Origin: Mycobacterium sp. IS-1742
GTDB taxonomy: Bacteria; Actinomycetota; Actinomycetes; Mycobacteriales; Mycobacteriaceae
Length of the DNA: 64,000 nt
Direction of reading: 5' to 3'
NCBI RefSeq assembly: GCF_001500125.1
Contig: NZ_LQIV01000012.1
Location: forward strand, 186,001 to 250,000
In this document: in pieces, positions 22,852-31,355 of the stretch
Layout: each line of letters starts with the position of its first letter
Numbering within the stretch: the first letter of the stretch is position 1
The notes under the pieces: generated by a model
Databases searched by the model: none
What the model was told of the DNA's origin: nothing
Seen by the model: the letters and a program-made list of their open reading frames with translations, nothing else
Position numbers and translations under genes: made by a program

Positions 22852-23610
22852 GTGCCGGACGCCGCGGAACGGCTTCGGGCCGTAGGGTGGGTGAACGTGA
22901 AAGCCGTCGTCAGGACCCTGCAGGCCGTGCAGTCGACGGTGGCCGCCGCAGCCGTGCAGGTCCCCCGCCGACGCCTCGTCGCGATCGCCGCCGCGATTGT
23001 GATTCTCGTCGCACTCACCTGGTGGGTGCCGATCCCCAATGCGCTGGAGCTGCGCGACTGGGCGACGTCGGTCGGCGTTTGGTTCCCGCTGGTCTTCCTG
23101 GCCGCCCACATCGTGGTGACCACGTTCCCGTTCCCCCGCACGGCGTTCACCCTCGCCGCCGGTCTGCTGTTCGGCCCGCTGCTCGGCATCGCGATCGCGG
23201 TGGCCGCGAGCACCGTCAGCGCGCTGCTGGCCGTGCTGTTGATCCGCGCGCTCGGCTGGCAGCTCAACAACCTGGTCAGCCATCCCGCCATCGATCGCAT
23301 CGACGTGCGGTTGCGGCGCCGCGGCTGGCCGTCGGTGATCGCGCTACGGCTCATCCCGGCCGTGCCGTTCGCCGTGCTGAACTACGCCGCGGGCGCGTCG
23401 GCGGTCCGCCTGCTCCCGTACTCGCTGGCGACGTTCTTCGGTCTGCTGCCGGGCACCGCGGCGGTGGTGATCCTCGGCGATGCCCTCACCGGGCGCGTCA
23501 ACCCGCTGCTGGTGCTGATCTCGGCCGCCACCGCGAGCATCGGCGTCGTCGTGCTGCTCTACGAGAACCGCGTACAGCGGCGCAGGGCGACCCCGGTCAC
23601 GGTGTCCTGA
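22852..23610 (+). CDS. VTT/DedA-type membrane protein (Rv1491c-like)
   Basis: This 252-aa polytopic membrane protein carries the VTT (SNARE-associated, TVP38/DedA-like) domain. Hydrophobic spans lie at about 43-60, 76-95, 100-128, 165-190 and 205-235, with a FPFPRTAFTLAAGLLFGPLLG segment and a downstream GWPSVIALRLIPAVPFAVLNYAAG half-helix, both characteristic of the fold. Family members are thought to be lipid scramblases or transporters; no substrate can be assigned. It is divergent from mutA, as Rv1491c is in M. tuberculosis. GTG 22852 gives 252 aa; an internal GTG at 22891 is possible. Its 3' end overlaps the convergent DoxX-like gene by 14 bp. Confidence 0.87.
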   Translation: MPDAAERLRAVGWVNVKAVVRTLQAVQSTVAAAAVQVPRRRLVAIAAAIVILVALTWWVPIPNALELRDWATSVGVWFPLVFLAAHIVVTTFPFPRTAFTLAAGLLFGPLLGIAIAVAASTVSALLAVLLIRALGWQLNNLVSHPAIDRIDVRLRRRGWPSVIALRLIPAVPFAVLNYAAGASAVRLLPYSLATFFGLLPGTAAVVILGDALTGRVNPLLVLISAATASIGVVVLLYENRVQRRRATPVTVS

Positions 23611-23959
23611 CGTCCGGACCCTTCGCGGTCATCGCGCCGAACAGCACGAGCAGCGACGAGGCCGCGACCAGCCCCGGGCTCCAATCCCGGGCCCGCACAT
23701 GGGACCCGGCCGCGAGCACGAAGTACACCGTCAGCATGAACGTGGTCAGCCGGGCCAGCGGCGGCCAGCGGAACACCGAAAGCAGCCCGACCGCGCTGGC
23801 CGCCTTGACGACGGGGATGAGCGGCCGCAGCTCCTCGGGGAGGCCGACGTCGTCGAACGCCTTCTTGATCGGCGCGATCGGTCTGACACACGCCACCGCG
23901 TCCGCGACCTGCATCGCCGCCAGGACGGCGTAGGTCCGGTTCGAGCCCAACGCGCTCAT
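23597..23959 (-). CDS. DoxX-like small membrane protein
   Basis: This 120-aa protein has four predicted membrane spans. VGLPEELRPLIPVVKAASAVGLL precedes FRWPPLARLTTFMLTVYFVLAAGSHVRARD, a pattern typical of DoxX-like (DoxX_2) proteins. The function is unknown. Its ATG overlaps the stop of the SPFH gene (ATGA), so it is the third gene of an NfeD-SPFH-DoxX unit. It converges on the VTT gene. Confidence 0.75.
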   Translation of the reverse strand: MSALGSNRTYAVLAAMQVADAVACVRPIAPIKKAFDDVGLPEELRPLIPVVKAASAVGLLSVFRWPPLARLTTFMLTVYFVLAAGSHVRARDWSPGLVAASSLLVLFGAMTAKGPDVRTP

Positions 23960-25134
23960 TGGTCCGGGCTGCCGTGGCGGGGCGCGCTGAGCTGGCCGGG
24001 GGGCTCGGTGGCCGACAGGACGCCGGGCCCCTCAACCGGGGTGCGGGCCTCAGCCTCGGCCTTGGCGACCGCCTGCGCGATCGCGGGGTCGGTCTCGGTG
24101 GAGAACCAGTCGGCCACCTCGTCGGAGTCGTCGTGGGCCTCCGGCCGTGCCTCCTCGGGCGTCGGCGTGTACCGGATGACCCCGTCCTCCCCCGGCGTGC
24201 CCAGCAGCTTCGTCATTCCCTGGAGCGCACCGGCGAAGTCGCTGGGCACCACCCAGACCTTGTTGGCCTCGCCTTTGGCCATCTCGGGCAGCGTCTGCAG
24301 GTACTGGTAGGCCAGCATCTCCGGGGTGGGGCGGCCGGCCTTGATCGCCGCGAACGTCTTCTCGATCGCCTTGGCCTGCCCCTGGGCCTGCAGATAGGCG
24401 GCGGCGCGTTCGCCCTGCGCCCGCAGCATGCGTGACTGGCGCTCGGCCTCAGCGCCGAGGATGGCGGCCTGTTTGGCGCCCTCGGCGGCCAGGATCTGCG
24501 CCTGCTTCTGGCCTTCGGCCTGTTTGATGGCGGCTTCGCGGCTGCCCTCGGCGGTCAGGATCATCGCCCGCTTCTCGCGGTCGGCGCGCATCTGCTTCTC
24601 CATCGAGTCCTGGATCGACGGGGGCGGGTCGATCGCGCGCAGTTCGACGCGCGCGACACGCAGACCCCACCGGTTGGTGGCCTCGTCGAGCACGCCGCGC
24701 AGCGCGGTGTTGATCTGGTCGCGTGACGTCAGCGTCTGCTCCAGCGTCATCCCGCCGACCAGGTTGCGCAGTGTCGTGGTGGTGAGCTGTTCCACGCCGA
24801 CGATGTAGTTGCTGATCTGGTAGACCGCGGCCTGCGGATTGGTCACCTGGAAGTAGACGACGGTGTCGATCGCGACGGTCAGGTTGTCCTCGGTGATCAC
24901 CGGCTGGGGCGGGAACGACACCACACGCTCACGAAGATCGACCCGGGCGCGGACCCTGTCGATGAACGGGATCAACAGTGTGAGTTGGCCGCTGACCGTA
25001 CGGCTGTACCGGCCGAGTCGCTCGATGACCGCGGCCTCGGCCTGCGGGATCAGCGCGACCGATTTGGCCACCACGATGACGGCGAACACGACCAGCACCA
25101 ACAGCAGGACCAGGCCGGCGACGGCTCCATCCAC
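23956..25134 (-). CDS. SPFH/stomatin-like membrane scaffold protein (Rv1488-like)
   Basis: This 392-aa protein has one N-terminal membrane anchor (VAGLVLLLVLVVFAVIVVAKSVALIPQ) followed by an SPFH/prohibitin domain (ERLGRYSRTVSGQLTLLIPFIDRVRARVDLRERVVSFPPQPV). A long Ala/Gln/Glu-rich coiled coil covers about residues 185-265, with repeated AEGAKQAAILGAEAERQ-like segments, and the tail is acidic. SPFH proteins form large membrane rings and microdomains and often pair with NfeD proteins. The nfeD-like gene is 18 bp upstream here, matching Rv1487-Rv1488. The cellular role in mycobacteria is undefined. Confidence 0.92.
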   Translation of the reverse strand: MDGAVAGLVLLLVLVVFAVIVVAKSVALIPQAEAAVIERLGRYSRTVSGQLTLLIPFIDRVRARVDLRERVVSFPPQPVITEDNLTVAIDTVVYFQVTNPQAAVYQISNYIVGVEQLTTTTLRNLVGGMTLEQTLTSRDQINTALRGVLDEATNRWGLRVARVELRAIDPPPSIQDSMEKQMRADREKRAMILTAEGSREAAIKQAEGQKQAQILAAEGAKQAAILGAEAERQSRMLRAQGERAAAYLQAQGQAKAIEKTFAAIKAGRPTPEMLAYQYLQTLPEMAKGEANKVWVVPSDFAGALQGMTKLLGTPGEDGVIRYTPTPEEARPEAHDDSDEVADWFSTETDPAIAQAVAKAEAEARTPVEGPGVLSATEPPGQLSAPRHGSPDQ

Positions 25135-25152
25135 AGCGGACTTCCCTTCGGC

Positions 25153-25587
25153 TCAGGGGTTCTTCCAGACGACCGCGGTGGCGCCGTCGATTCGCATGAC
25201 GGTCACCTGGTCGCCCGGTTCGTACACATCGTTGCCGTCCAGCGGCCGGGCCGTCCAGACCTCGCCCTCGAGTTTGACCTGACCGGCGTGCTGCGCGACG
25301 CGGTCGAGCACCAGCGCCTGCTTACCCTCCAGCGCCTTGGCCGGCTCGGGCAGTCCGGTTCCGGAGTAGAACCGCTTCCGCAGCAGCGGTCGAACCACAC
25401 CCAGCAACAGCACCGACACCAGCAGGAAGACCACGCCGTCGGCCCAGAGAGGCCAGTCGAACAGCCAACTCGTCCCGGTGGCGGCCAGCGCACCGCCGGA
25501 CAGCATCAGCAGGAACATGTCACCGGTCAGCGCCTCTGCCCCGGCCAGCACAATCGCGAGGATCAGCCAGATCAGCCAAACGGGCAT
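25153..25587 (-). CDS. NfeD-family membrane protein (Rv1487-like)
   Basis: This 144-aa protein has three to four membrane spans (IWLILAIVLAGAEALTGDMFLLMLSGGALAA and WADGVVFLLVSVLLLGVVRPLL) and a C-terminal OB-fold NfeD domain (LDRVAQHAGQVKLEGEVWTARPLDGNDVYEPGDQVTVMRIDGATAVV). Short NfeD proteins partner SPFH proteins, probably anchoring their OB domain under the scaffold. It is the first gene of the NfeD-SPFH-DoxX unit. The promoter would be in the 59 bp shared with the divergent Rv1486c-like gene. Confidence 0.92.
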   Translation of the reverse strand: MPVWLIWLILAIVLAGAEALTGDMFLLMLSGGALAATGTSWLFDWPLWADGVVFLLVSVLLLGVVRPLLRKRFYSGTGLPEPAKALEGKQALVLDRVAQHAGQVKLEGEVWTARPLDGNDVYEPGDQVTVMRIDGATAVVWKNP

Positions 25588-25646
25588 GCCGCCAGCCTAA
25601 CGCGTGAGGCGCCGGTGCAGCGGCGAACAACTACACTGCGGGCATC

Positions 25647-26504
25647 ATGTGGTGTCCCAGTGCAACGCTGGCGGTGTGGGCCAATTCGTGGCTCGCGGGA
25701 ACCGCCGCGCCCGACGACGTGCTCGACTCGCTCTCCGCTTGGGCGCCAAAGCATTCGGTGACCGCTTACGACTCCGCCGCGGCGGGCCGGACCGGTCTGC
25801 CGTGGCCCGATCTCAACGGCACCGGCGCGGTGTCGCTGCTGCAGACGCTGCGGACCGCGGCCGGTCCCGCACCGTCGGGCCCGTCGGTGACGGTCGCCCT
25901 GCCGGTGCCCGGCGATGTGCGGGGACTGCCCGCAGGCACCCAGTTCCAGCGCGACGCGATCGCCGTCGGCGAGGCCCTGATCGTCGCCGACCCGCACCTC
26001 CCGTCCACCACGGTGGGTCTGGTGCCCGACTTCGAGTTCGACGACGGCAGCGACGATCCCGAGTTCGACCCGGAGGTCTCGGCGCTGTCGTGGACGGTCT
26101 ACTCGGCGCCCGCGACGCCACCTGCCGCGCACATCGACCTCGGTGAGGCGGAGTACGAACTGCGTTCGGCCGTGCGCGCGGCCGCCGAGGCCCTCGGCGC
26201 GCTGCGGGCCGGCATGGGCGGCGCCGACGTCGACGATCCGCGGGGCCTGGTCGAACAAGTGCTGGAGTCCGGACGCGGTCACCGCCTGCCCGATCACGCA
26301 CCGAACCGGGCCGCCCGGGTGCTGGAGAACGCCGCACACGTCGACGCGATCATCACCGTGAGCTCCGGTCTGATGCCGATCGGGCTGCAGAGCTCCTCGG
26401 AGGTGCAGATCGCCAGCGATGCGCTGCGGCCGCTGGTGGGTGTGGTGCGGGCGGCGCGGATCGCCGCGCTGACCGCGATCCTGCACTCCGCCTGGCAGCG
26501 CTGA
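25647..26504 (+). CDS. Conserved hypothetical protein (Rv1486c-like)
   Basis: This 285-aa soluble protein, rich in Ala, Pro and acidic residues, begins [19 protein letters not shown] recognise no catalytic motif. Its length and its place divergent from nfeD match Rv1486c, a conserved actinobacterial protein of unknown function. It contains [28 protein letters not shown] and ends in a helical, Ala/Arg-rich segment. In M. tuberculosis the next genes on this side are hemZ, inhA and fabG1. Here the convergent prcA begins 8 bp later, so this gene sits exactly at a synteny breakpoint. Confidence 0.85.
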   Translation: MWCPSATLAVWANSWLAGTAAPDDVLDSLSAWAPKHSVTAYDSAAAGRTGLPWPDLNGTGAVSLLQTLRTAAGPAPSGPSVTVALPVPGDVRGLPAGTQFQRDAIAVGEALIVADPHLPSTTVGLVPDFEFDDGSDDPEFDPEVSALSWTVYSAPATPPAAHIDLGEAEYELRSAVRAAAEALGALRAGMGGADVDDPRGLVEQVLESGRGHRLPDHAPNRAARVLENAAHVDAIITVSSGLMPIGLQSSSEVQIASDALRPLVGVVRAARIAALTAILHSAWQR

Positions 26505-26512
26505 CCCGGCCG

Positions 26513-27265
26513 CTACTCGGCGGGTTGGTCCGCTCCGCCGGCCTCCGCGGACGGCTTCGTATCCCGCTGCGGCAGAAGCGCTTCGAGCGCGGCCCCGGTG
26601 ATCCGGCGAAACGCCCGGCGGGGCCGGTTGGCGTCCAGGATCGCCACCTCGAGCGTCGACGGGCCCAGCGTTCGCGGTTCGGACCCGTTGCCGCCGGACT
26701 CGAGCGCGTCGACGGCGATGCGCACCGCGTCGGCGAGTTCGGCGTTCTCGGTGTAGGAGTCGTTGAGCTTGGCGATGATCGGCTCGGTCGTCCCCCCCAT
26801 CACCACGAAATGGGGTTCGTCCGCGATCGACCCGTCGTAGGTGATCCGGTACAGCTCCGGGGCTTTCGACTCGCCGAAGTGGGCCACCTCGGCCACGCAC
26901 AGCTCCACCTCGTAGGGCTTGGCCTGCTCGGTGAAGATGGTGCCGAGGGTCTGCGCGTAGACGTTGGCCAGTTGTCGGCCGGTCACGTCGCGGCGCGAGT
27001 AGGCGTAGCCCTGGGTGTCGGCGAAGCGGATCCCGCCGCTGCGCAGGTTGTTGAACTCGTTGAAGCGCCCTACCGCGGCGAAGCCGACGCGGTCATAGAG
27101 TTCGCTGACCTTCTGCAGTGACCGCGACGGGTTCTCCGCGACGAACAGGACGCCGTCCGCGTAGGCCAGCGCCACCACGCTGCGGCCGCGGCTGATCCCC
27201 TTGCGCGCGAGCTCCGAACGCTCGCGCATCGCCTGCTCGGGCGAGATGAAATACGGGAAACTCAC
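26513..27265 (-). CDS. prcA: Proteasome alpha subunit
   Basis: This 250-aa alpha subunit of the mycobacterial 20S proteasome begins [39 protein letters not shown]. The N-terminus gates the axial pore, and RSVVALAY starts the Ntn fold without a catalytic Thr. Seven copies form each outer ring, and the C-terminal ends of Mpa dock between them. The start is a GTG that overlaps the prcB stop (GTGA), so PrcB and PrcA are translationally coupled, consistent with equal stoichiometry. Its stop lies 8 bp from the convergent upstream neighbour. Confidence 0.97.
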   Translation of the reverse strand: MSFPYFISPEQAMRERSELARKGISRGRSVVALAYADGVLFVAENPSRSLQKVSELYDRVGFAAVGRFNEFNNLRSGGIRFADTQGYAYSRRDVTGRQLANVYAQTLGTIFTEQAKPYEVELCVAEVAHFGESKAPELYRITYDGSIADEPHFVVMGGTTEPIIAKLNDSYTENAELADAVRIAVDALESGGNGSEPRTLGPSTLEVAILDANRPRRAFRRITGAALEALLPQRDTKPSAEAGGADQPAE

Positions 27266-28173
27266 GAATCTGTACCTCGCGGCGCATGCGCGTCAGGGCC
27301 GAAAGTGTCGGCGCGGGAACGGTTCTGGATGACCTCACGGGCGAGTCCGGCGATGCGCTCCTGGGTCACCTCTTCGGCGCCGTCGGCGGTGATCAGCACG
27401 GCGGTCGGGAAGATACCGCGCACCAGATCCGGTCCGCCGGTGGCGGAGTCGTCGTCGGCGGCGTCGTAGAGCGCCTCGACCGCCACGCGCAGCGCCGAAT
27501 CGGCGTCGGTCACCTGATGGTAGAGCTTCTTCATCGACGACTTCGCGAACAGCGAGCCCGACCCCACCGACTGGAAACCCTCTTCTTCGAGGTTGTGCCC
27601 GCCGGCGGCGTCGAACGACACGATGCGGCCCGCGGCCTGCGGGTCGGGGTCGTCGAGGTCGAAACCGGCCAGCAGCGGCAGGGCCACGAAACCCTGCAGC
27701 GCCGCACCGAGATTGCCGCGCACCATGGTGGCGAGCCGGTTGACCTTGCCCGCGAAGGTCAGCGCGACGCCTTCGAGCTTCTCGTAGTGTTCGAGTTCCA
27801 CCGCGTACAGGCGCGCGAATTCGACCGCGATCGCGGCGGTGCCTGCGATGCCGGTCGCCGTGTAATCGTCGGTGACGTACACCTTCTGCACGTCGCGGCT
27901 GGCGATCATGTTGCCCTGTGTGGCGCGCCGGTCACCGGCCATCACCACACCGCCGGGGAACTTCAGGGCGACGATCGTCGTGCCGTGAGGCACCGCGTCG
28001 GTCGGCCTCACGGGCGCCTCGCCACCGAACGGCAACAGATGGGGAGCCTGGCGGCGCAGCATGTCGGAGAAGGACGACAAGTCCATGGGTACGGAGGGAA
28101 CCCCTCGGGTCGTGGAGCGGGAATGGGGGGGAAGGTCAGGGAAGGCCAGCTGCTCGAGGTGCGGCCAGGTCAC
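27262..28173 (-). CDS. prcB: Proteasome beta subunit
   Basis: This 303-aa precursor has a 64-residue propeptide followed by [21 protein letters not shown]. Autocleavage before Thr65 would expose the catalytic N-terminal threonine. Seven copies form each inner ring and degrade pupylated proteins. I set the start at GTG 28173 ([11 protein letters not shown]), which overlaps the pup stop as GTGA. An in-frame extension reaches much further upstream but would run through pup and is rejected. The propeptide segment [19 protein letters not shown] resembles that of M. tuberculosis PrcB. Confidence 0.96.
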   Translation of the reverse strand: MTWPHLEQLAFPDLPPHSRSTTRGVPSVPMDLSSFSDMLRRQAPHLLPFGGEAPVRPTDAVPHGTTIVALKFPGGVVMAGDRRATQGNMIASRDVQKVYVTDDYTATGIAGTAAIAVEFARLYAVELEHYEKLEGVALTFAGKVNRLATMVRGNLGAALQGFVALPLLAGFDLDDPDPQAAGRIVSFDAAGGHNLEEEGFQSVGSGSLFAKSSMKKLYHQVTDADSALRVAVEALYDAADDDSATGGPDLVRGIFPTAVLITADGAEEVTQERIAGLAREVIQNRSRADTFGPDAHAPRGTDS

Positions 28174-28364
28174 TGTCCGCCCTTTTGGACGTAAGCGCGC
28201 ACGAAGTCCTCGGCGTTCTCCTCGAGGACGTCGTCGATCTCGTCCAGCAGGTCGTCGGTCTCCTCGGTGAGCTTCTCGCGACGCTCCTGCCCGGCGCCCG
28301 TGCCGCCGGAGAGGTCGTCGTCCTCGCCGCCGCCACCACCACGCTTGGTCTGCTCCTGCGCCAT
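28170..28364 (-). CDS. pup: Prokaryotic ubiquitin-like protein Pup
   Basis: This 64-aa Pup, [12 protein letters not shown]...VQKGGQ, is disordered, very acidic and helix-forming around residues 21-58 ([22 protein letters not shown]), the part that coils with Mpa. It ends in Gly-Gly-Gln, so the C-terminal Gln must be deamidated to Glu by Dop before PafA can ligate it to lysines. The start is ATG 28364, matching the universal MAQEQTK N-terminus; an ATG 15 nt further upstream adds only an unlikely MQEAA. GTGA overlap with prcB. No pafA is in the window, as expected, since it lies a few genes further away in other mycobacteria. Confidence 0.98.
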   Translation of the reverse strand: MAQEQTKRGGGGGEDDDLSGGTGAGQERREKLTEETDDLLDEIDDVLEENAEDFVRAYVQKGGQ

Positions 28365-28442
28365 CGCCGCCTCCTGCACTTGTCATCGGCGGGCCCACAG
28401 CCACCCACCGGTTACTCCACACTACCGGTCGGCGTCCGGATT

Positions 28443-28459
28443 GCCCGGGATAGCCGGGC
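28443..28459 (-). terminator. GC-rich hairpin between dop and pup
   Basis: GCCCGG-N5-CCGGGC forms a compact 6-bp hairpin in the 109-bp dop-pup gap, not followed by a T-run. A second short repeat ACCGGT...ACCGGT lies about 30 bp further left. Either could attenuate or stabilise the transcript between dop and the pup-prcB-prcA genes. Weak evidence. Confidence 0.35.
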
Positions 28460-28473
28460 TTTCCGACCGGCCG

Positions 28474-29973
28474 TCAGGTGGCGGTCAGCTGCTCGACGAG
28501 TTGGACCGCGCTGTCGACCGAATCGAGCAGCGCCCCCACATGCGCCTTGCTGCCGCGCAGCGGCTCCAGCGTCGGGATCCGCACCAGCGAGTCACCGCCG
28601 AGGTCGAAGATCACCGAGTCCCAACTGGCCGCGGCGATGTCGGCGCCGAACCGGCGCAGGCACTCGCCGCGGAAATACGCGCGGGTGTCGGTGGGCGGGC
28701 TGTCGACGGCATCGAGCACCTGCTGTTCGGTGACCAGGCGCTTCATCGATCCACGGGCCACCAGCCGGTTGTACAGCCCCTTGTCCAACCGGACGTCGGA
28801 ATACTGCAGGTCGACCAGGTGCAGCCGCGGCGCCGACCAGCCCAGGTTCTCCCGGTGCCGGAACCCCTCCAGCAGCCGCAGCTTGGCCGGCCAGTCGAGG
28901 ATCTCGGCGCACTCCATCGGGTCGCGCTCCAGCAGGTCGAGCACCTCGGCCCAGGTCTCGACGACGTGCGAGGCCCGCGGATCGGGGTCGCGCGAGTCGA
29001 CGAGTTTGGCCACCCGGTCGAGGTAGATGCGTTGCAGCGCCAGCGCGGTCAGTTCACGGCCGTCGGCGAGCGCGACCGTCGCCCGCAGCGACGGATCCCG
29101 GCTGATCACGTGCACCGCGTGCACCGGCCGGGCCAACGCCAGGTCGGAGAGGTCCATCCCCTCCTCGATGAGGTCGAGGACCAGCGAGGTGGCGCCCAGT
29201 TTGAGATAGGTCGACGTCTCGGCCAGGTTGGCGTCGCCGATGATGACGTGCAGGCGCCGGTACTTGTCGGCGTCGGCGTGCGGCTCGTCGCGGGTGTTGA
29301 TGATGCCGCGTTTGAGCGTGGTCTCCAGCCCGACCTCGACCTCGATGTAGTCGGCGCGCTGGGACAGCTGGAAGCCGGGCTCGTCCCCCGAGGGGCCGAT
29401 GCCCACCCGGCCCGAGCCGGTGACCACCTGACGCGACACCAGGAACGGGGTGAGCCCGGCGATCACCGCGGAGAACGGGGTCTGCCGGCTCATCAGGTAG
29501 TTCTCGTGCGAACCGTAGGACGCGCCCTTGCCGTCGACGTTGTTCTTGTAGAGCTGCAGCTTGGCCGCACCCGGCACGCTCGCGACGTGGCGCGCCGCGG
29601 CCTCCATGACCCGCTCGCCGGCCTTGTCCCAGATCACCGCGTCGAGCGGGTCGGTGCACTCGGGTGCGGAGTACTCGGGGTGCGCGTGGTCGACGTAGAG
29701 CCGCGCGCCGTTGGTCAGGATCATGTTGGCGGCGCCGACCTCGTCGGCGTCGACGACCGGCGGCGGGCCGGACGCCCGGCTCAGGTCGAACCCGCGGGCG
29801 TCGCGCAGCGGCGACTCCACCTCGTAGTCCCACCGGGTCCGCTTGGCCCGCTGGATACCGGCCGCCGCGGCGTAGGCGAGCACCGCCTGCGTCGACGTCA
29901 GGATCGGGTTGGCGGTCGGATCGGACGGTGAGGAGATACCGTATTCGACCTCGGTTCCGATGATCCGCTGCAT
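28474..29973 (-). CDS. dop: Pup deamidase/depupylase Dop
   Basis: This 499-aa enzyme of the carboxylate-amine/glutamine-synthetase-like fold begins [19 protein letters not shown], with the glutamate-rich nucleotide/Mg site G-T-E-V-E-Y. The Dop-specific loop region about 40-75 contains [21 protein letters not shown]. Dop converts the C-terminal Gln of Pup to Glu and also removes Pup from substrates. It precedes pup by 109 bp in the same direction. It is distinguished from PafA by gene order and the [12 protein letters not shown] start. Confidence 0.97.
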   Translation of the reverse strand: MQRIIGTEVEYGISSPSDPTANPILTSTQAVLAYAAAAGIQRAKRTRWDYEVESPLRDARGFDLSRASGPPPVVDADEVGAANMILTNGARLYVDHAHPEYSAPECTDPLDAVIWDKAGERVMEAAARHVASVPGAAKLQLYKNNVDGKGASYGSHENYLMSRQTPFSAVIAGLTPFLVSRQVVTGSGRVGIGPSGDEPGFQLSQRADYIEVEVGLETTLKRGIINTRDEPHADADKYRRLHVIIGDANLAETSTYLKLGATSLVLDLIEEGMDLSDLALARPVHAVHVISRDPSLRATVALADGRELTALALQRIYLDRVAKLVDSRDPDPRASHVVETWAEVLDLLERDPMECAEILDWPAKLRLLEGFRHRENLGWSAPRLHLVDLQYSDVRLDKGLYNRLVARGSMKRLVTEQQVLDAVDSPPTDTRAYFRGECLRRFGADIAAASWDSVIFDLGGDSLVRIPTLEPLRGSKAHVGALLDSVDSAVQLVEQLTAT

Positions 29974-30127
29974 GACCTCAGCGTAGGTGACGCTCCCAGG
30001 GTCCCGTCACCGGCGGTTGCGGCGATCGGGCCGGGTTGATGAACTGTTGCCCTATGACCGGCGACAGTGTCGCTGATCCTGCCGGGATTCTGATGCTGGT
30101 GGTCTTCACCGCGACTGAAGGGTGACC

Positions 30128-31267
30128 ATGAGTCAGCTTGCGCCGGCCCGGCCGGACACCGCCGCGCAGTGGTTCCTCGACCGTGGCGTACCCGCTGTGC
30201 TGGGGCCTCGGGCCCGCTGGACGCATGTGCTGGCCCGCAGCGCGACCGGCCTGGCCGGCTACGCCGCCCTGTCGGTGGTGAACCTGCTCGTCGCGGTGCT
30301 CTCCGGTGGCGACGACATCGACGTCGACGGCGACCCGACGGTCATCGAATGGCTGGTCCTGCTGCTGCTGGGCCTCATCGTGCCCGCCATCGTGGCCGCC
30401 GCGTGGGGAGCCTCCCGCGTCCGGGCGCCCGGGGCGCGGCGGAGAATCGCGGTCACCGCCATCGCGGTGGCCGTCCTCTGTGACCTCTACCCGGCCGGTC
30501 CGGTCGATCTGCTGACCGACCTGGTGATCGACGCGGCGGTGGTGGTCGCCATCGTGGTCGCGACGGGGCTGGGTGTCGGTTCGGTCCTGACCTGGGCGGG
30601 CCGAACGACGCTGGCGCACCTGGCGTCGGCGGGTGCGTTGGCGGCCCGCGCGCTGCCGGTGGTCCTCCTGACCGTGCTGGTCTTCTTCAACGGCCCGGTG
30701 TGGTCGATGGCGGGCGAGCTCAGCACCGACCGGTTCTGGCTGATCGTGGCCTTCATGACGACGCTGGCCATCTCGTTTCTGACCATGAGCATGCGCGAGC
30801 GTGTCCGTTCGCTGACGACCGCGCCGGCCGGGCGTGGGGGCGGCGACGCGCTGCTCACCGGCTCTCCGTTCGCCGGGGAGGTGCGCTCGGGCGCCGCGCC
30901 CCCGCTGAGCACCGGCGAACGTTTCAACCTGCTCCTGGTCGCGGTCGCCTCACAGGTGATCCAGATCCTCACGGTCGCGCTGGTGACCATGGCTCTGTTC
31001 TTCGTGCTGGGCCTCATCGTGGTGAGCCCCGCCGTGCTGACGCGGCTGACCGCCGGGCACACCGATCGGGCAACGTTCCTCGATGTCACGTGGCCCGTTC
31101 CGCTGGCACTCCTGCATGTCGTCCTGTTCCTGGGCGGGCTGACGTTCATGTATCTCAGCGCCCGGGCGGCCACCGATCCCGAACATCGCGTCTCGTTCCT
31201 CGATCCTCTGATCGAGGATCTGCGGGTGACGCTCGTGGCCCGGGACGTGTTCCGGGCGGTCCCCTGA
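30128..31267 (+). CDS. Polytopic membrane protein (Rv2113-like)
   Basis: This 379-aa integral membrane protein has about eight hydrophobic spans, including LVLLLLGLIVPAIVAAAWGA, AAVVVAIVVATGLGVGSVLTWAG, VVLLTVLVFFNGPVW and LALLHVVLFLGGLTFMYLSA. I see no transport or enzyme motif. Its place between dop and mpa, on the opposite strand, matches Rv2113. ATG 30128 follows GAAGGG; a GTG two codons earlier is an alternative. A link to the proteasome system is suggested only by conserved position. Confidence 0.8.
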   Translation: MSQLAPARPDTAAQWFLDRGVPAVLGPRARWTHVLARSATGLAGYAALSVVNLLVAVLSGGDDIDVDGDPTVIEWLVLLLLGLIVPAIVAAAWGASRVRAPGARRRIAVTAIAVAVLCDLYPAGPVDLLTDLVIDAAVVVAIVVATGLGVGSVLTWAGRTTLAHLASAGALAARALPVVLLTVLVFFNGPVWSMAGELSTDRFWLIVAFMTTLAISFLTMSMRERVRSLTTAPAGRGGGDALLTGSPFAGEVRSGAAPPLSTGERFNLLLVAVASQVIQILTVALVTMALFFVLGLIVVSPAVLTRLTAGHTDRATFLDVTWPVPLALLHVVLFLGGLTFMYLSARAATDPEHRVSFLDPLIEDLRVTLVARDVFRAVP

Positions 31268-31303
31268 CAGCGGCTGCTCGCTGCTCACCTGACCAGACAC
31301 GAA

Positions 31304-31333
31304 AGCTCCCGCACGCACGGCGTGTCGGGAGCT
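31304..31333. terminator. Bidirectional terminator between the Rv2113-like gene and mpa
   Basis: A strong hairpin has arms AGCTCCCG and CGGGAGCT, extended inward by CACGC/GCGTG around an ACG loop. It sits in the middle of the 88-bp gap between two convergent genes, where a shared terminator is expected. There is only a short T-run (three on the minus-strand side), usual for mycobacterial terminators. Confidence 0.7.
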
Positions 31334-31355
31334 CTCGCGTCTACCGCTCGCAAGA

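Noticed and set aside
28174..28422. An in-frame N-terminal extension of prcB of about 83 codons
   Set aside because: It would overlap the whole of pup in another frame and has no similarity to a PrcB propeptide; the GTGA junction with pup and the family length place the start at 28173.
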